Source: Glandiceps talaboti | Lineage: Eukaryota; Hemichordata; Enteropneusta; Spengelidae | Direction of reading: 5' to 3' | NCBI RefSeq assembly: GCF_964340395.1 | Contig: NC_135564.1 | Coordinates: forward strand, 3,953,861-4,017,860 | DNA: 64,000 nt | Part shown: one piece after another, positions 30,015 to 43,861 of the stretch | Layout: the number at the start of each line of letters is the position of its first letter | How positions within the stretch are numbered: the first letter of the stretch is position 1 | Notes under the pieces: generated by a model | The model's input: only the letters and a program-made list of their open reading frames with translations | What the model was told of the DNA's origin: nothing | Database searches by the model: none | Made by a program: the position numbers and the translations under genes

Positions 30015-33000
30015 GTGGGTATGTATGTATGTATGTATGTATGTATGTATGTATGTATGTATGTATGTATGTATGTATGTATGTATGTATGTATGTATGT
30101 ATGTATGTATGTTGTGTGTGTATGTGTGTGTGTGTGTGTGTTGTGTGTGTATGTTTTGTGGGTATGTGTGTGTGTGGGGGGTATGTGTATATGTGTGTGT
30201 ATGTGTATGTATGTGGGGTATGTATAGTGTGTTGTGGGTATGTATGTGTGTGTTGTGGGTATGTACATTGTATGTGTGTGGGGTTATTTATATGTGAGTA
30301 TGTGTGTGCGTGCAAATGACTGTACAAAAAATGCTGATTAATTTTAATGTCTAGTTGCAAAATTATTCATGGGAATATGATCAGCAGCATTATGACAGTT
30401 AGGCCTACGTGTGTTATTTGGTAAAATAAAGCTTATTTTCAGAAACTACTCTCTCTAATAATGTATTTGTACATTGTATTGTAGTCGCTTCCAATGGTTA
30501 TTAAAGTATACATAATGAGACACTAACCTGTCATGTGTTTGCTTTAAATGAGGCATTATGAATTTTAATACTCATTTTGTCCACACAATGCATTACATGT
30601 GTGATATGATTTGGTAAATTAAAGGCCAGGGTTTCAGTCCCAGGTTCTCACATTGGTGTTATCTTATCAGTTGAGTCACAAGGAATACATAGGATTATTT
30701 TTTTGTTCTGGAGCAACTTTTTCTATAACTCTACCAGACAATTGTTTTTTTCAAACCGACTTAGTAATAATTTGAACTGTGGTATTTGAATCTAAGACAT
30801 TCAGCCTTATATTGAATGTTTAAACAAAAAAGAAGACCACCCCAAATTTGACAGAAGTGATTTGTACGTACTCTGATAAGACAGTGATAATGGGAAGAAA
30901 TAGGAAAAAACAGTCAAAGGAAATGATAATTATGATGGTAATATTGAAAAGTATAGAGAAAAATCAGAAAATAATATTAGAAATCTGAAAAATCTTGAAT
31001 TTTTTTTATTTATTTGCCTATCCCCTGTGGTTTCATGCATTTTTCAGTCATAAAAATTGACAAAAAATTAGCAAACAATCATTTATACATTATACTATGT
31101 TTTTTGATCACCATGAATTTATGTTATCTGCAGGTGTTGGACATGATTACCTTTATCTGTGCGACATCAGACTGGCGCTATCGGTTTTACTCAGAATATC
31201 AATTCCATCAGTTTGTTTCCATGACATGCTTCTTGCTGACTTTAATACTGATAATATTCTATGTGACAAGACTATTGTACAGGATTCCAATTCCTTGGAT
31301 TATTGTGGTAAGTACATGTTGCATTACTTTCTCTCCATATTTGGGTTTTTTAAATAATGAAGAAAAGGGTCATGACTTTGAAATTTGCATACTTAAATGG
31401 TTGTTATTGAACATGTATCTTTCCATTGATAAACTTTAATTGATCACTTTTGGATACAATTTGACACATAATTATAATGTACAAGAAATGTAATCTTGGT
31501 TACCTAGTGTCTCTGGGAGAAATCTCCTGACCCCAGTTGTGGTAATATATTCATTTGGTATTTTGGAAATAGTCCCATGGTCCTTTGCATTTGACTCTTG
31601 AGCATGCTCACTTTATAATTCAAGTTGGCACCCCAAGGACCCTGCTATAGGGGTAAGGTTTTGTGAGGGGTACTGTACTGTACTGTACTGTGTGCTGTGT
31701 TGTGTTTTGTGTTGTGTTGTGTTGTGTTGTGCTGTGCTGTGCTGTGCTGTGTTGTGTTGTGTTGTGTTGTGCTGTGCTGTACTGTACTGTACTGTACTGT
31801 ACTGTGTGCTGTGCTGTGTTGTGTTTTGTGTTGTGTTGTGTTGTGTTGTGTTGTGTTGTGTTGTGCTGTGCTGTGCTGTGCTGTGCTGTGTTGTGTTGTG
31901 TTGTGCTGTGCTGTACTGTACTGTCCTGTACTGTACTGTACGTGACTGTACTGTACTGTATCATACCATACTGTACTATCATATCCTATACCATCCTGTA
32001 CTGTACTGTACTATATTATACTGTCCTGTACTTTACCATACCGTACCACATCGTACCATACTGTACTGTTATACTGAACTGTACTGTATCATACTGGTCA
32101 TATTCACAAATGTCATATTATTTTATGATGCAATTAATTTAACTAACTAGTTGCTATCACATTTGTACAATATCTTTGAAAGTGTTAAACATAGAGATAC
32201 AACTTTGATACACATACACGTATTAGGGAGTTCAGGAAGTATAAAGTGTCATTAATGTGGTGCCAGGGATAATAATTGTAAGCCCCTTGAGCTCTCAAGA
32301 CAAAATACACATTAAAAATTTGCATTATTGTTATTGTTATTATTATGTCAGTGTATTTGTTTTAAGGTTGGTGAACCCTGGTACTATTAAATAGAATAGG
32401 GGAATATAGGTCAAACTGACACAGTTGCCAATACACTGTAACATTATTTTGTAAAAAACACAGGATATATCCATAATGATACTTTGGCCAGTAATTGATA
32501 TACATCTATGTCTGTGTTGACATGATACTCCATGAACACCTGCTGTATTCTACTTTTGACATCCATAAAGTGATTTTGACACGACTGCAGCTGACAGATT
32601 CTGAAGTGAAAGACCTAAAAAAGCATGCCATATATACGGAATATATAGTATTATATCATAACTAGGTAAAGCCCATATATAAGCTCGCACTTGCTTACAA
32701 TATCATACACCTTGAATATTATTCAATCTCATATATCCCTGTTTGTATCAGACGTAACGAGTGAAGATGATCATAGTGATCGTAACTCGTATCATATAGG
32801 AACTAGACTATTATATTGCCAATTGCTGGAACCTTGACCTTGTGGTGAGCCTGTAGTTCTAATCGCTATGCTGTTCATTATGTTACCTGTTCTGCATACA
32901 TTTTACCAATGAATAGAGTCCCTTGTTAGTGTTGATGGTGTATTTAGGACAACGTAAAGTGTAATTCAACATTATCCACACATAATACAATTGCATCAAG

Positions 33001-33235
33001 AAGCTTTTATTTGGTTTCATTGTTTGATATATGAAGTCTAATGCATAGGGACAAAAAGTGTCTTTAACCTAGAATTCCATTGATTTGAAAACACTTAAAT
33101 GCACATGTATGGGTGAATTTCATGTGATAGGTCTGTCAGCATAAAATAAACATCATTATTTGTGCATTTTACATCAATAGATATTGGTATTTCCCCTTTT
33201 TTACCTGCCATAAAGGAAGGTTATGTTTTAGTGAT

Positions 33236-33327
<92 letters not shown>

Positions 33328-35431
33328 GGAATTTATTTTATTATTTGGGTACAAAGATTAGGAAAGAATTGAAATAAATACACATTCATTGTCTCTGTTT
33401 TGAAGCCCCTTTGTGCATCTGTATCCAGCTGTCACACTGTTTTTAACAGAACTGAACTGAACAGAGGTTCAGTACTAGTGCTATAGAAATTGCAAAATGT
33501 TTGTCTGTCGTCTGTATGTATGTATGTATGTATGTATGTATGTATGTATGTATGTATGTATGTATGTATGTATGTATACGTATGTATGTATATATGTACA
33601 CATGCACGCACACTTGTGTGTGTGTGTGTGTGTGTGTGGGGCGGGGGGCGGCTGACAACTTAAAGTCAAAAACTGCAGGACCGATTGCCTTGGTGTTTAG
33701 TGTGAATATTACTTTGGGTGTCAAGTTGGGAAATTGTTCAAATGAAAATGATCGCGATACAGTTGTTTGAATTTGTATAAAACATATAGCTTGCACTTTG
33801 GACCAATATAGAATGTTATAGTTTTATTCAAAAATAATTTTTTTTTATCGCATATTGTATGATCTTTAGCATTATGTTCATTGGTATCAGTCAAAAATTG
33901 GAATCATAATTAATACAGTGTGCAACTTTTAAAATGTATTGGTGTCACTTCATACCACACCATTCTGTATATTTATTGCAGGAATTTTTCTATTGTTGTG
34001 GAGTTTGTGCTATGTATTTGATATCATCGTCTGTTGTGGCAGCCAATTCTTTTGGTATTGCAGGATTAGAAGCAGCAGCAGTAAGTTTTATAACTCTTTG
34101 TTCTAATCAAGAGCTAGGCAATAGGGAACTTGCAAACCCGCCATGTTGAATGTTGCATCTTGGGAAATGTGAGAATAAATACAATGAATTGATATTGTAG
34201 ACAATGTTGATACATAGTTTGTAACCACGAATGATCAATTCATATTTACCCTGACCATTGTGGGAGGTTAATTTTTTCAGTAGCTCCAGATTAGGTATTA
34301 TGATAACCACAGATAATCCCATAGTCCTTTGCATCTGAGCATGCTCAGTTTGGATTGCAAGTTCCCTATTTTGTGTGATGATGCTCTCAATTGCTTGTTG
34401 CGATAAAGGATTCTGAAAAATACCTACCTGTCTTTTGTTTGTTCTCATACAGTCCATATTTAGTATGGTTGGTATCTTCCGACAACTAATACTGTGAGCA
34501 CATCTTAGATTTCGGTATTACAGTATTCACACAGTTCAGGTACACATAATACTAAAGTATCTAGCTTTCCAAATGGTGTGTGTTTATCAATAATTTAATA
34601 TTATCTTCTTGCTTTCAGAAATCTAAATATGGGCTAAAATTTGGTTCATTTTGCATGGCCCTCATTTTTTTGGAATGGCCCCCTTTTTGTTGAGCAGGGA
34701 GCCCTCATGGCCCCCATTTTAGAAATCCTAGATCAAACACTGATATATATTATAATATATTTTGTATGTTATATACATATATACAGTATGTATCTAAGCC
34801 AATTTGACACACAATTTCTAGTGACACACCAAAATTTGGGGTTACCCTAACTCTTACTTAACTCTTGTTACAATGTATACAACAATGATATTTTGTACGC
34901 TTGATAATAAATTTGGTGTTGGAAATTCTGGTTGTAGCTGGATTTCTGGTTGTCTGCTAGGTTTGTTTACAAGGGAACTTGCAGTGATCATGTGATACCA
35001 CAAGCAAAATATGGCTATTGGTGAAAAAAATGCCTGCATATCTGCAGTGCAGGGCTCTCGACCAATCAGAATGCGAGATTAGTGACATGTGACGTATAAA
35101 TACACATACATGTATGCACTGGAGATCATGCTGTCTGTTTTCAGAGAGTTCTGATAACTTCTATAGATCAAACAATAAAATAAAAAATATCATTCATACA
35201 CTGAAATAATTCTTTATAATTGTTTCCTTCATTTTTCCAAAACAGGTGTTTGGTTTCTTTGCGCTTGTTTCCTATGCAGTAGAGGGAGCATTTTTATTCC
35301 GTGATTGGAGAGGTGGCATCAGGACACCAGATGGTGGTGCTACTACAACTTCGCAGCCAGCACGTACCTCTGAAATGGTTGTCACAGAAACCAAACACGA
35401 AGCTCCTCCAGCATACGAACCAGGTCCTTAA
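28430..35431 (+). CDS. MARVEL-domain tetraspan protein, diverged paralogue 3
   Basis: Four plus-strand exons, 28430-28546, 31134-31307, 33982-34080 and 35246-35431, all phase 0 with GT-AG borders, encode 191 residues. The Thr-rich N-terminus (MESTTTTVTTTQTT) is followed by hydrophobic segments at roughly 30-50, 67-90, 94-118 and 125-150. The first intron falls after KIVQC, exactly where paralogues 1 and 2 break after KVVEM or KAVEM. The third exon is again 99 bp and begins with Glu. The tail ends PPAYEPGP, keeping the PPAY motif (184-187) although little else of the cytosolic tail matches. Sequence identity to the other two is low, so this is an older duplicate. The likely role is membrane organisation, as for CMTM or plasmolipin proteins; the precise function is unknown. 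Confidence 0.92.
29970..30305. repeat. Compound (GT)n/(ATGT)n microsatellite
   Basis: GT runs surround an ATGT array at about 30019-30112, with degenerate GTGTGT/GGGTATGT repeats up to 30305. It is in intron 1 of MARVEL gene 3. Confidence 0.95.
31671..32095. repeat. Pentanucleotide satellite (TGTAC/TGTTG/TGTGC)n
   Basis: Five-base units whose variants are arranged in blocks: TACTG, TGCTG and TTGTG blocks occur in the same order twice (about 31671-31800 and 31801-31935), then decay as ATACTG-type variants to about 32095. It is in intron 2 of MARVEL gene 3. Confidence 0.93.
32255..32350 (+). repeat. SINE-like 3' tail fragment
   Basis: GATAATAATTGTAAGCCCCTTGAGC, then an ATTGTT/ATTATT run. The same tail, TAATTGTAAA(A/G)C(A/G)CTTTGAGC followed by an AGC(A/G)CTATATAA motif, occurs at about 210-280, 39090-39185 and 57480-57530. 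Confidence 0.6.
33239..33327. repeat. (CT)n microsatellite
   Basis: A perfect CT run of nearly 90 bp in intron 2 of MARVEL gene 3, on the sense strand. Confidence 0.97.
33512..33650. repeat. (ATGT)n and (GT)n microsatellite
   Basis: A tetranucleotide run to about 33576, short variants, then GT from about 33615 to 33638 and a G-rich end. Confidence 0.95.
34120..34370. mobile_element. MITE with TAGGGAACTTGCAA termini, copy 2
   Basis: Terminal inverted repeats AATAGGGAACTTGCAA and TTGCAAGTTCCCTATT are perfect over 16 bp. It lies in the last intron of MARVEL gene 3, about 40 bases after the donor of the 99-bp exon. Confidence 0.92.
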
Positions 35432-35892
35432 TTTATATCAGACTCAAACAAGAAGAAAATAGCTTGAAAAAAGTTTATGGTAACCGGAGGACTCACTTCA
35501 AGATTATAGTTTTGATTACTTCCAGTTCCCTTATTGTCTTGTGAATTAAAGGGGAACACCACACCAGGAAATTAAACTTTGAGTTCAGGAGAGTCGTATC
35601 ATGATTTCACGTTATGTATCTATGTATCTGAAGGAAATAAGCACTTAGGAGTCATGAATATGTATTGTGCAACTAATAAATATTCATTTCTGCTAAGACC
35701 CATGATGCACTGGTGCACCATTGAAACAACAGTAGAGGTGAAAAAATAGTTTCAATTTGGTGTTTCTTGATAATCAAGCAAAATTGACATGTGAAATTGT
35801 AAAATAACTCTCCAGAGCCCAAAAGTTTATGAAAATACCTTAAAGTTTATTTCCTGGGTGGAGTTCCCCTTTAATAATGCCCAACTTCTGGT

Positions 35893-36235
35893 AGGCCAAA
35901 AAAGAAGAAGAATTGTTTCTGGCATCACTTAAATACCCCCACGTCGTCTTTTTTGGTGTTTATTCAGCCTATGCAGTCTGCAGATCTGTGGGGAAACACA
36001 AAAATAACCCTCCCTACTTCAGTGAAGACAACTGTAGAACCAATCATGAACAAGCAAATGACATCTGCCCCACATACATGTGCACACTTGCACTAAAGTA
36101 CTAAATAAAAAGAACAGTAACTGCCATAAATAGTAGACTGAGTGACAGGTTTGTTGAGAATTAAAAAAAAAAAGTTTTGTCATTTTAGACAATCTGTCCT
36201 GACCAGAAGCAATTCTTTTTTTATATTTGGCATTA
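35893..36235. mobile_element. MITE-like element with AGGCCAAAAAA termini, copy 2
   Basis: The left end AGGCCAAAAAAGAAGAAG...TTTCTGG and the right end CCAGAAGC...TTTTTTTATATTTGGC are imperfect inverse copies and match the element at 8082-8447. Confidence 0.65.
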
Positions 36236-38309
36236 AGGTATTATTTTCATTATATCAGAGACATACCACTACAATGACATCAGCAAAGTTCAAGTTGTTC
36301 TTCAACCATCATTTTGTCTCAAACCTCAACTAATTTTAGACAGGAAATAAGAATTTATTCTTACTCCTTGAGAAACTGAGGTTCAATTTTGGATTGGAAA
36401 TGATTATGATTACAAAAAAAAGATTTTAAAAATATAACAAGGAAGTGTCCATATTAAAAAAAAGTATATCTGGTTGACTTTGTACTAGTTGCAAGGTCAT
36501 TACATGCCTCTGCCCTGAATAACGAACAGTATCAGTTGTGATGTCAGTGTCTACCCATGCAATGCATCATGGGACCGGAAGGCAGTGTTGTAGTCATTAT
36601 CATACAGAAATTACTGTAAACCTGGAAATGTTCGCTTAAGAGTTATTTTGCTAATTTCGCTAGACGACAAAAATGCAAAGACAAGTGACCAAAATGCCTT
36701 CTTGTACATGAACACAATGTACCAATCTGGTAATTAGTAAAAAATTATTCGTTGAGAACTTGCTGAAGACTGTACAATCACAATGGATTCTAGTAGTGAC
36801 AATATCTAGGTTTTCATTACGACAAGTGATATAATTTATGAAAATGTAATAGATTTGTGGGTATTAGGTCATGAAAATTAATATTTATAGTACTTTTTTT
36901 TTTGCTGTATGAACTGCTAGTTGCAATGTTAACACATGTTAACAAAAATCCTGTATGTTCTAACTTTATGAATAGAAAAGTTTAATACTTAATCATCAAT
37001 ACTTAGTTATGAACATTTTGTTTATCAAAAAAATTTTTTTAGTTTGTTTGAGTTCATTTTTATGTAATAATGTTAAATTACCTCACAGGGGAAATACTTT
37101 TATATCATATCTCATATTAGCTTGATCAAAATTTCTTTTATCTTTAATTTTTAGTTATGTTTACCTGACTTTTTCTCTCTCGCTGATATCGAGTATAGGT
37201 TGCAGTGACATAGACACTTACATTTCTACATTTACTGTGTTTAAATATAGCAAAATTTAAACTTTGCTGCAAAATAAGCTATGATAATACCCAAATTGAA
37301 TTATTAGTGATTCTACCATCCTAAAACTACTCCCTAAACTTAGTAAAATGATAAGTATATTTAGCCCATTCTCCCCCAGCAGTTGTATTACCGGTATGTA
37401 ACATCCCTAGTACAGTACCTCTAAGGGAGAATTTAAAGTCCAAACATAAAAAGGGGAAGTAGTGATCAAATTGAAATGAAAGGTTAAATGTATCTTTGGA
37501 GAAGTTTAAAACAAGTTGTGAAGACTATGAACTACATCATTAATCATTGTAATTGGATTACTACTTCAAATGACAGTGGGTCATTAATCCTTAATACCTG
37601 CCATGAACAATGCAATACAGCAAGCAAGATATCAGCTTATTTGTTATGTTCTTCATACTTTCATTTCCCGCCAAAAATATCGCAAAAAAATTACACTGTT
37701 TCTGTAATTTCTGACATGTATCAATTTTATTTTAACTAGGAATCATAGAAATTGTTCTTTGTTAACAAGTGTCAAAAATTTGGTTTTAAGAGTTTTTTTT
37801 TTGGTTTTTTTGGGGGGAATTTAATTTAAATAACTATTTTTTCACATCTCTGTTAATTTATGGTTACCAGGAGGTTATGCATGTGTACTAGTGCACGTTA
37901 CAAATATGGAATATCCATTTAAAGTATTTGGGATATGAATATAAATATCTGTTCGTAAGAACTTGTGACACCAAATTGATATTTGTAGTAGACTTCAACA
38001 GTAATAAGATATAATGTATAAACTTTTGTCAAGTTTTGACTAGAAATAACACATCAAGTAATATTTAATATGTATTATTCATAAGAGCACCATAGTTAGA
38101 TCAATGTGTTGTCTTTGTAAAAATGTCTGGTTAATAACTGATGGTATTTATGAGCTTTACCAGGATGCATGATGCAGTAATATTAAGTAATATTATAATT
38201 ACAAAGATGGAAACAGACTTTTCAATATTAAATATAAGAAATTATGTGATAAATTTGTTGAAATATTGTGGTCAGAAATGATAGTGTCTGGTATCTCATG
38301 TTCAGTAAT

Positions 38310-38550
38310 ATAGGGAACTTGCAAACCCGCCATGTTGAATATTGCATCATGGGAAATGTGATAATATGTACTAATCAATTAGTATTTTTTTTAACCACAA
38401 ATAATCAATTCATAGTTATCCTGACCATGGTGGGACTCCAGGGAGGTTAATTTTATCGGTAGCTCCAGATTAGGTATTACAATAACCACAGATAATTCCC
38501 ATAGTCCTTTGCATCTGAGCATGCTCAGTCTGGATTGCAAGTTCCCTATT
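38310..38550. mobile_element. MITE with TAGGGAACTTGCAA termini, copy 3
   Basis: ATAGGGAACTTGCAAACC at the left and TTGCAAGTTCCCTATT at the right. The interior has the family landmarks, with a small insertion around the GTGGGACTCCAGGGAGG site. Confidence 0.9.
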
Positions 38551-38849
38551 CAGCATTCAACTCAACCATGATGGATTGTATATCATCAAAATATTTTTTC
38601 AAAATAACAGTGAAGTTGCTTAACAAGGAGAGTATATCAAACAGTGAAAATAAATTTTTGTGCCATACCGATCAAGCATTGTTGTGACTCACTAAGGTCA
38701 GTGAGCTCTCTAATAAAAGACACATTTTTTCAATGGTTGTGGGTCAAAATGATTTTGTAATTGGTTCTGAAGTCAAGCTGAAGTAATGTGCTCAGGGTCC
38801 AGAAGTAATGAGCAAGAGAACAGCATTTTTGGTTGATAGAACTATTATT

Positions 38850-39185
38850 TTTCTGTGTGTCACCAGGTGTAACCCTGTCATTTCCATTTGTTTCTGAATG
38901 GCTAAAGTCCTTGGGCAAGATTTGAACCAAAATTGTGCCTCAATCAATCCAGCTGTATAATTGAGGACCTGGTAAGATAGAGGTTGCAATGTGAATGCTT
39001 TAATCATATGTGCTCACAGAGATTGCAATGGATTGTATGCTCCCCAGGGAGTTGAAGAAGTGTAAAGTTGTGTCACTATAAATCCGTGTCGGGGTAATAA
39101 TTGTAAAACACTTTGAGCAGAGAGTGGGAAAGCACTATATAATAACCACACTGTTATTAAAATAATTACATTATTATTATTATTA
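38850..39185 (+). mobile_element. SINE-like element
   Basis: The body contains GTCCTTGGGCAAGATTTGAA, CAATC..CCAGCTGTATAA and GCTCCCCAGGGAGTTGAAG. The tail has GGGTAATAATTGTAAAACAC, AGCACTATATAA and an ATT run. The same order recurs at about 57300-57530. GATTTGAACC is the inverse of a B-box-like motif. No ORF is present. Confidence 0.7.
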
Positions 39186-39440
39186 TTGATTCATATGTTG
39201 ATTTATCTCAAATTAAAAACTGCATACTGTAGGATTTTCCTGTCTGAAGTGAATCAACTTTTAATTAATTATAACCGTAATTTCAGATATCTTTACATCA
39301 TGGGTTATGTCAAATGTTCATTATCAAATATTGTTGTTATCAATTTTTACATGTACATTGCAGATAACATCTGAAATATGTAATACATAAGGTATATATC
39401 AAATATTATATCTACCTTGTCATTCTATAATTATGTCTAG

Positions 39441-39686
39441 AATAGGGAACTTGCAAACCTGCCATGTTGAATGTTGCATCATGGGAAATATGATAATAAA
39501 TACTAATCAATTAGTATTATAAACAATATTGTTACATTGTTTGTAACCACAAATAGTTCATAGTTACCCTGACAATTGTGGGGGTTTATTTTATCAGAAG
39601 CTCCAGATTAGGTATTACGATAACCACAGGTATGATCCCATAGTCCTTTGCATCTGAGCATGCTCAGTCTGGATTGCAAGTTCCCT
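39441..39686. mobile_element. MITE with TAGGGAACTTGCAA termini, copy 4
   Basis: AATAGGGAACTTGCAA at the left and TTGCAAGTTCCCT at the right. The interior is close to copies 3 and 5. Confidence 0.9.
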
Positions 39687-41415
39687 CTTGCATGGTGAAT
39701 TGTTTATAGAGATGTAAAAAAGAAGAAGTTGACAATAAAATCAACATACGTGATCAAAGAATTCGTGATTGGTAAAACATGATGGTACAATGTAGTTACA
39801 AAAAAATGTCTACTTGTAGAGACCAAACAATTTTTGGAAGTAAATCTCAAATTTTTGCTGACTATAATGGATGGTTGTGTTAGATATATGAAGTGAGTTT
39901 GAGTGGTGAACAGCTGAGATCTGGATGCCTACGATAGACAGGATTTATAACATAACTTGATAACAGTGAACAGTGGTATTATGGCGGCTACGTTTAGGAA
40001 GGGAGATGTTGGGTCAGAATCATCATGTAATATTTCAACCAAAATTAAAAGTTATGCTGTAAGTTATTTAAGCAAGTGAAATGACTTTAGTAATTTTAAT
40101 TTGATGAGAATGTGTCAAATATGAATACGTGATTAGATAAAAAGAATGAGTTTTAAAGATCCCCATGTTTCAAAATAAAAAATTGTGTAGAATTATCTCC
40201 ACTTATTAGACTAAGAATTAGTAGAATCTGTATGAAAGTCATGTTATGAACAGATGTATTTTCACATCAGAATTAAAATTAAAATCAGCCTATGGGTGAA
40301 TAATTGAAAATAATTTTTGTCAGTCATAAGTGTTTGTGTCAGAATGTACTTGACCCTGCAACATTCTTGTGACAGGTTTCAAAAATTTGACATTTAGAAA
40401 AATAAGTAATTATTATGGAAAAATTTGACATTTAGATAAAAAAAGTAATTATTAAATTATGGAAGTATTATTAATAGTTATATTAATGTGTATGGCTCCA
40501 TGTCTGTTTTGGATTTTACATGACACTTTGAGGCAGCTATCTGTTATATTGTGTTAAAGTCAACATATTGACAATGGTTCACAAATAACCTGCACATTCA
40601 AATTGTAATTGTTGTGAAGAAAAGTTTTGAGTTCACCTTGTATGAAACCTGTGGAAAAATGTGCCAGAATTTAACTCAACTGTTCCTAACTGTAGAACAG
40701 TTTAATAGAGCTTTGACCTTCTCCCTATTTCATCCTCATCTCTTTTATTTGAAAGGGTTATTTCTTGACTAATTTTTTCGAATCATGCCTCGCACTTCAG
40801 AAACTCAAAACTAGTAATATTGAGAAAAAAAAATTGCCATTAGAATTGAAATTGTGATCTTATGTAATGAACATGTAGATACATTTGTATTGTGTATTGT
40901 AAAGTGCTGACAAATGAATTATTCTATCAAACAATTTCAGGTGGCTGCTGTGATAAATGTATGATATCAAATTTTATGTGATATGTGTCCTTAATCTCAT
41001 TTAATGATATGCATCATCAATCATTTATATGCATAAATAACAACCTAATTTGCATATTCACCAACTAAGTAAACTATGAAGACAAGTCATTAATGAAAAA
41101 CAACCAATATACATTTCAAGTACTTGATTATATAATCTCAGTATTATTTATATCTTCCAATTCAGGTTTCATTTCAAAAATGGTTTATTTTCCTGATCCT
41201 TTCACTAGATTGATGTCAGATCTGACTTTCAAATTACTGGCCAAGTGATGCCAATATTGTGATTTATATACTGACATAAACTGATTCTACCTTGCACATT
41301 CTATTATTCCAGTTCTGTGTGTAGTATCGAATTAGACTAAATTAATGTTTAATTCTATACTACGGTTTAACATCACACAGGAATTTTCATTTGAACACTT
41401 CTGTGTGTACGTAAT

Positions 41416-41685
41416 CAGGGGTGAACAAATCCAATGGTCCTGGGTCCGGGACTAGGAATTTTTTGGGGCGGACCACACAAATTTTACCTTGTCTGGTCTG
41501 CTGGACCAGTACACTACTGTTAATAACTATGTTAAAAAGTCATCTGAATATACAGATTGATAGGTAAGATCTAATGTTTCACATTAGCAGGACCTGGGAC
41601 CACTAATTCTTTCAGCAGGACCACTGGATTTTTTAAGGTACTGGTCCGGGGACCACCAGTTCACAAAATGATTTGTACACCCCTA
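41416..41685. mobile_element. hAT-like non-autonomous element
   Basis: CAGGGGTGAACAAATCC on the left is inverted as ATTTGTACACCCCTA on the right. CAGGGGT-type ends are common in hAT elements. The flanks share GTAAT (GTAATC left, GTAATT right), so any 8-bp duplication has decayed. The interior has repeated, partly inverted GGACC/CTGGTCC motifs. Confidence 0.65.
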
Positions 41686-41855
41686 GTAATTCACAAATCA
41701 CCTTCACAGGAGAGACTTGTCCAGTTAGGAGTAGGAGAAAAGATTAAATAGCTTTAGGATGATTCATGTATTGAAGTAATCGTAATAAATTATTGACCAA
41801 CATGGTATAGGCTTACTGTCATAATGTTTATTCTCTTTTTATTATATTTATGCAT

Positions 41856-42042
41856 AGCATTTCCTCTTTTTTAGTTTCAGGATATACTTTATATCATTTA
41901 AACTGATTGTAAATGACAGCATTTCCTGTTTCTTAGTTTTAGGATGTACTTTATATCCTTTTCACTGATTGTAAATGATAGCATTTCCTGTTTTTTAGTT
42001 TCAGGGTATATTTTGTATCATTTTCATTGATTGTAAATGATA
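41856..42042. repeat. 62-bp tandem repeat, three units
   Basis: AGCATTTCCT(C/G)TTT starts at 41856, 41918 and 41980. Each unit carries a TAGTTT..AGGATATACTTTATATC body and ends TGATTGTAAATGA. Confidence 0.9.
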
Positions 42043-42489
42043 AATTTTTATTTCTGCTTTGTTAACTCAGAGGAAAAAGAGGAGCCACACTTTAATCATA
42101 TGTACCTTACTCATTAAAAGAGTATTTATTTATCACAATATAAGATAACATTATATATATTCTATTCTAAGTACTAAGTACATGCTGTGCGACTGCTAGA
42201 TTATTTCCTCCGAGTTGCAGACTACATCAACCTGCAAAAAGGCAATGAGTCGAAGACTGTTTTTAAGATAAATATGGTGGATAAGAACTGCATTTCAAAA
42301 TGTTTCTGTTAGTGACTTGAATTCAAAAATGAAATGAAAATCATTTGTGGTGTCTAAGAAGTGGTTAGACAATACGATGCTGGATTGCGAGTAAATTTGA
42401 GACTCTGTATATGAGGAATGTGTGGATATGAAGTTCTTATCAATATTGTTGCATCCTTTGCTTGTTTTGCAGCGTAAGTTATTGTCATT

Positions 42490-42735
42490 GTAAAAGTTTT
42501 TCAGTACAAATTTGGGTTGTTTTCTATTTAAAATATACAATTGCAGCATACATGTATACAGTTAAAACTACAGTGATGTGTAGTAATTCATTGCTATCTT
42601 TGCCGCTTTATTAGTTTTTATTATACAACAGTTCTGCTGTACAAATTGTGGTTGGTTTTCAAAGACAAATGTACAATTGCAGGATATACAATGTACAGTT
42701 AAAAAAAACTAAAGTGGTGTGTAGTAATTGCATAT
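42490..42735. repeat. Imperfect direct duplication of about 100 bp
   Basis: Two blocks (about 42490-42590 and 42625-42735) share TACAAATT, ACAATTGCAG, ATACA.GTACAGTTAAAA and GGTGTGTAGTAATT-type motifs in the same order. Confidence 0.7.
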
Positions 42736-43861
42736 GACTGAATACATGTATACCTGACGTTACAGTACTAACATTTTTTCTGTGAACATACATTGTATTT
42801 TAAGTTGCACTGTTACAACTGTCAATTTTTATACCATTCTGCTAACACAACTGTCTTGATATGTATGGTAATATGCAAACGTAAAGGGGCATAAGCTGAG
42901 TGTATGTGTTGTGGGGGGAGGGGGGATTTTTACTGCATGCTAAAAGTTACTTGTGGTGTTCTACTTACTGAAGCACACTGATCCATCCCATGCTATTAGC
43001 TGAACTCCTGGGGGCGGTACCAGTGGCCAGCTCTGGTAGGGGTGTGTGGCCAGTGCTGGAAACCCCAGACCCCATTTTAGACCCACTTTGACCAAAAATC
43101 AATACCCCATTTTAGACCTTTACTGGTTTTTAAAAGATGAAAGTTTAGACCTAAATACATTTTCCTTACGAGGCAACATTTTGGGGCAGTTATGGCAGTT
43201 ATGATTTATCAATGTATCTAAATCATGGTCAAGTTTATAAACTCAGCATGTGTCACTTTAACATCTTACCTAAGAGTTCTTAGACTTTAACAGACTAGCA
43301 GAGAATCTCTAGAGGTGTACAACTAGACATCACAAACTTTTCTGGATGTTTCTTCTGGAGGTGTACAGCCAGCTGGGTGGTACATTTACTCTGAGGTTTT
43401 TCACAAACATTCTCCAGTTTGAAAGTTTTCTTTTGATTGTTAAATCAGTTTGGTAAAAATTGTGTTTTCATTCTTAAGAAATATTGAGTTGAAATTATGT
43501 ATTTGTGTTTTTATTAGGATCTAGTAGGAATGAATGATAACTAAGATGTAGTGAATGAATGGTGCCTTCTATTTTTCTGTAATAGGGATATGAATGTCTA
43601 TTTGTATATTTCAGAATTAGAAATTTGATAGTTTATTTTGAGTGTTGTAGATGCAGAGGGAGACTACGATATGTCGTGTTCAGTCCTACAACCTGCAAAA
43701 AACCTCCCCAAAACACAGGTGTGTTTGCTTGTATGTGGTAATTATAAGCAGGAATGAGACAAGGTTTATGCAAAGACATTATAATGTAATTAGTACCAGT
43801 AACTTACCAAGGCATGAAGACCTCAGGAGCCCAGATCCCATGGTTCTGTTTACTGATAGAA

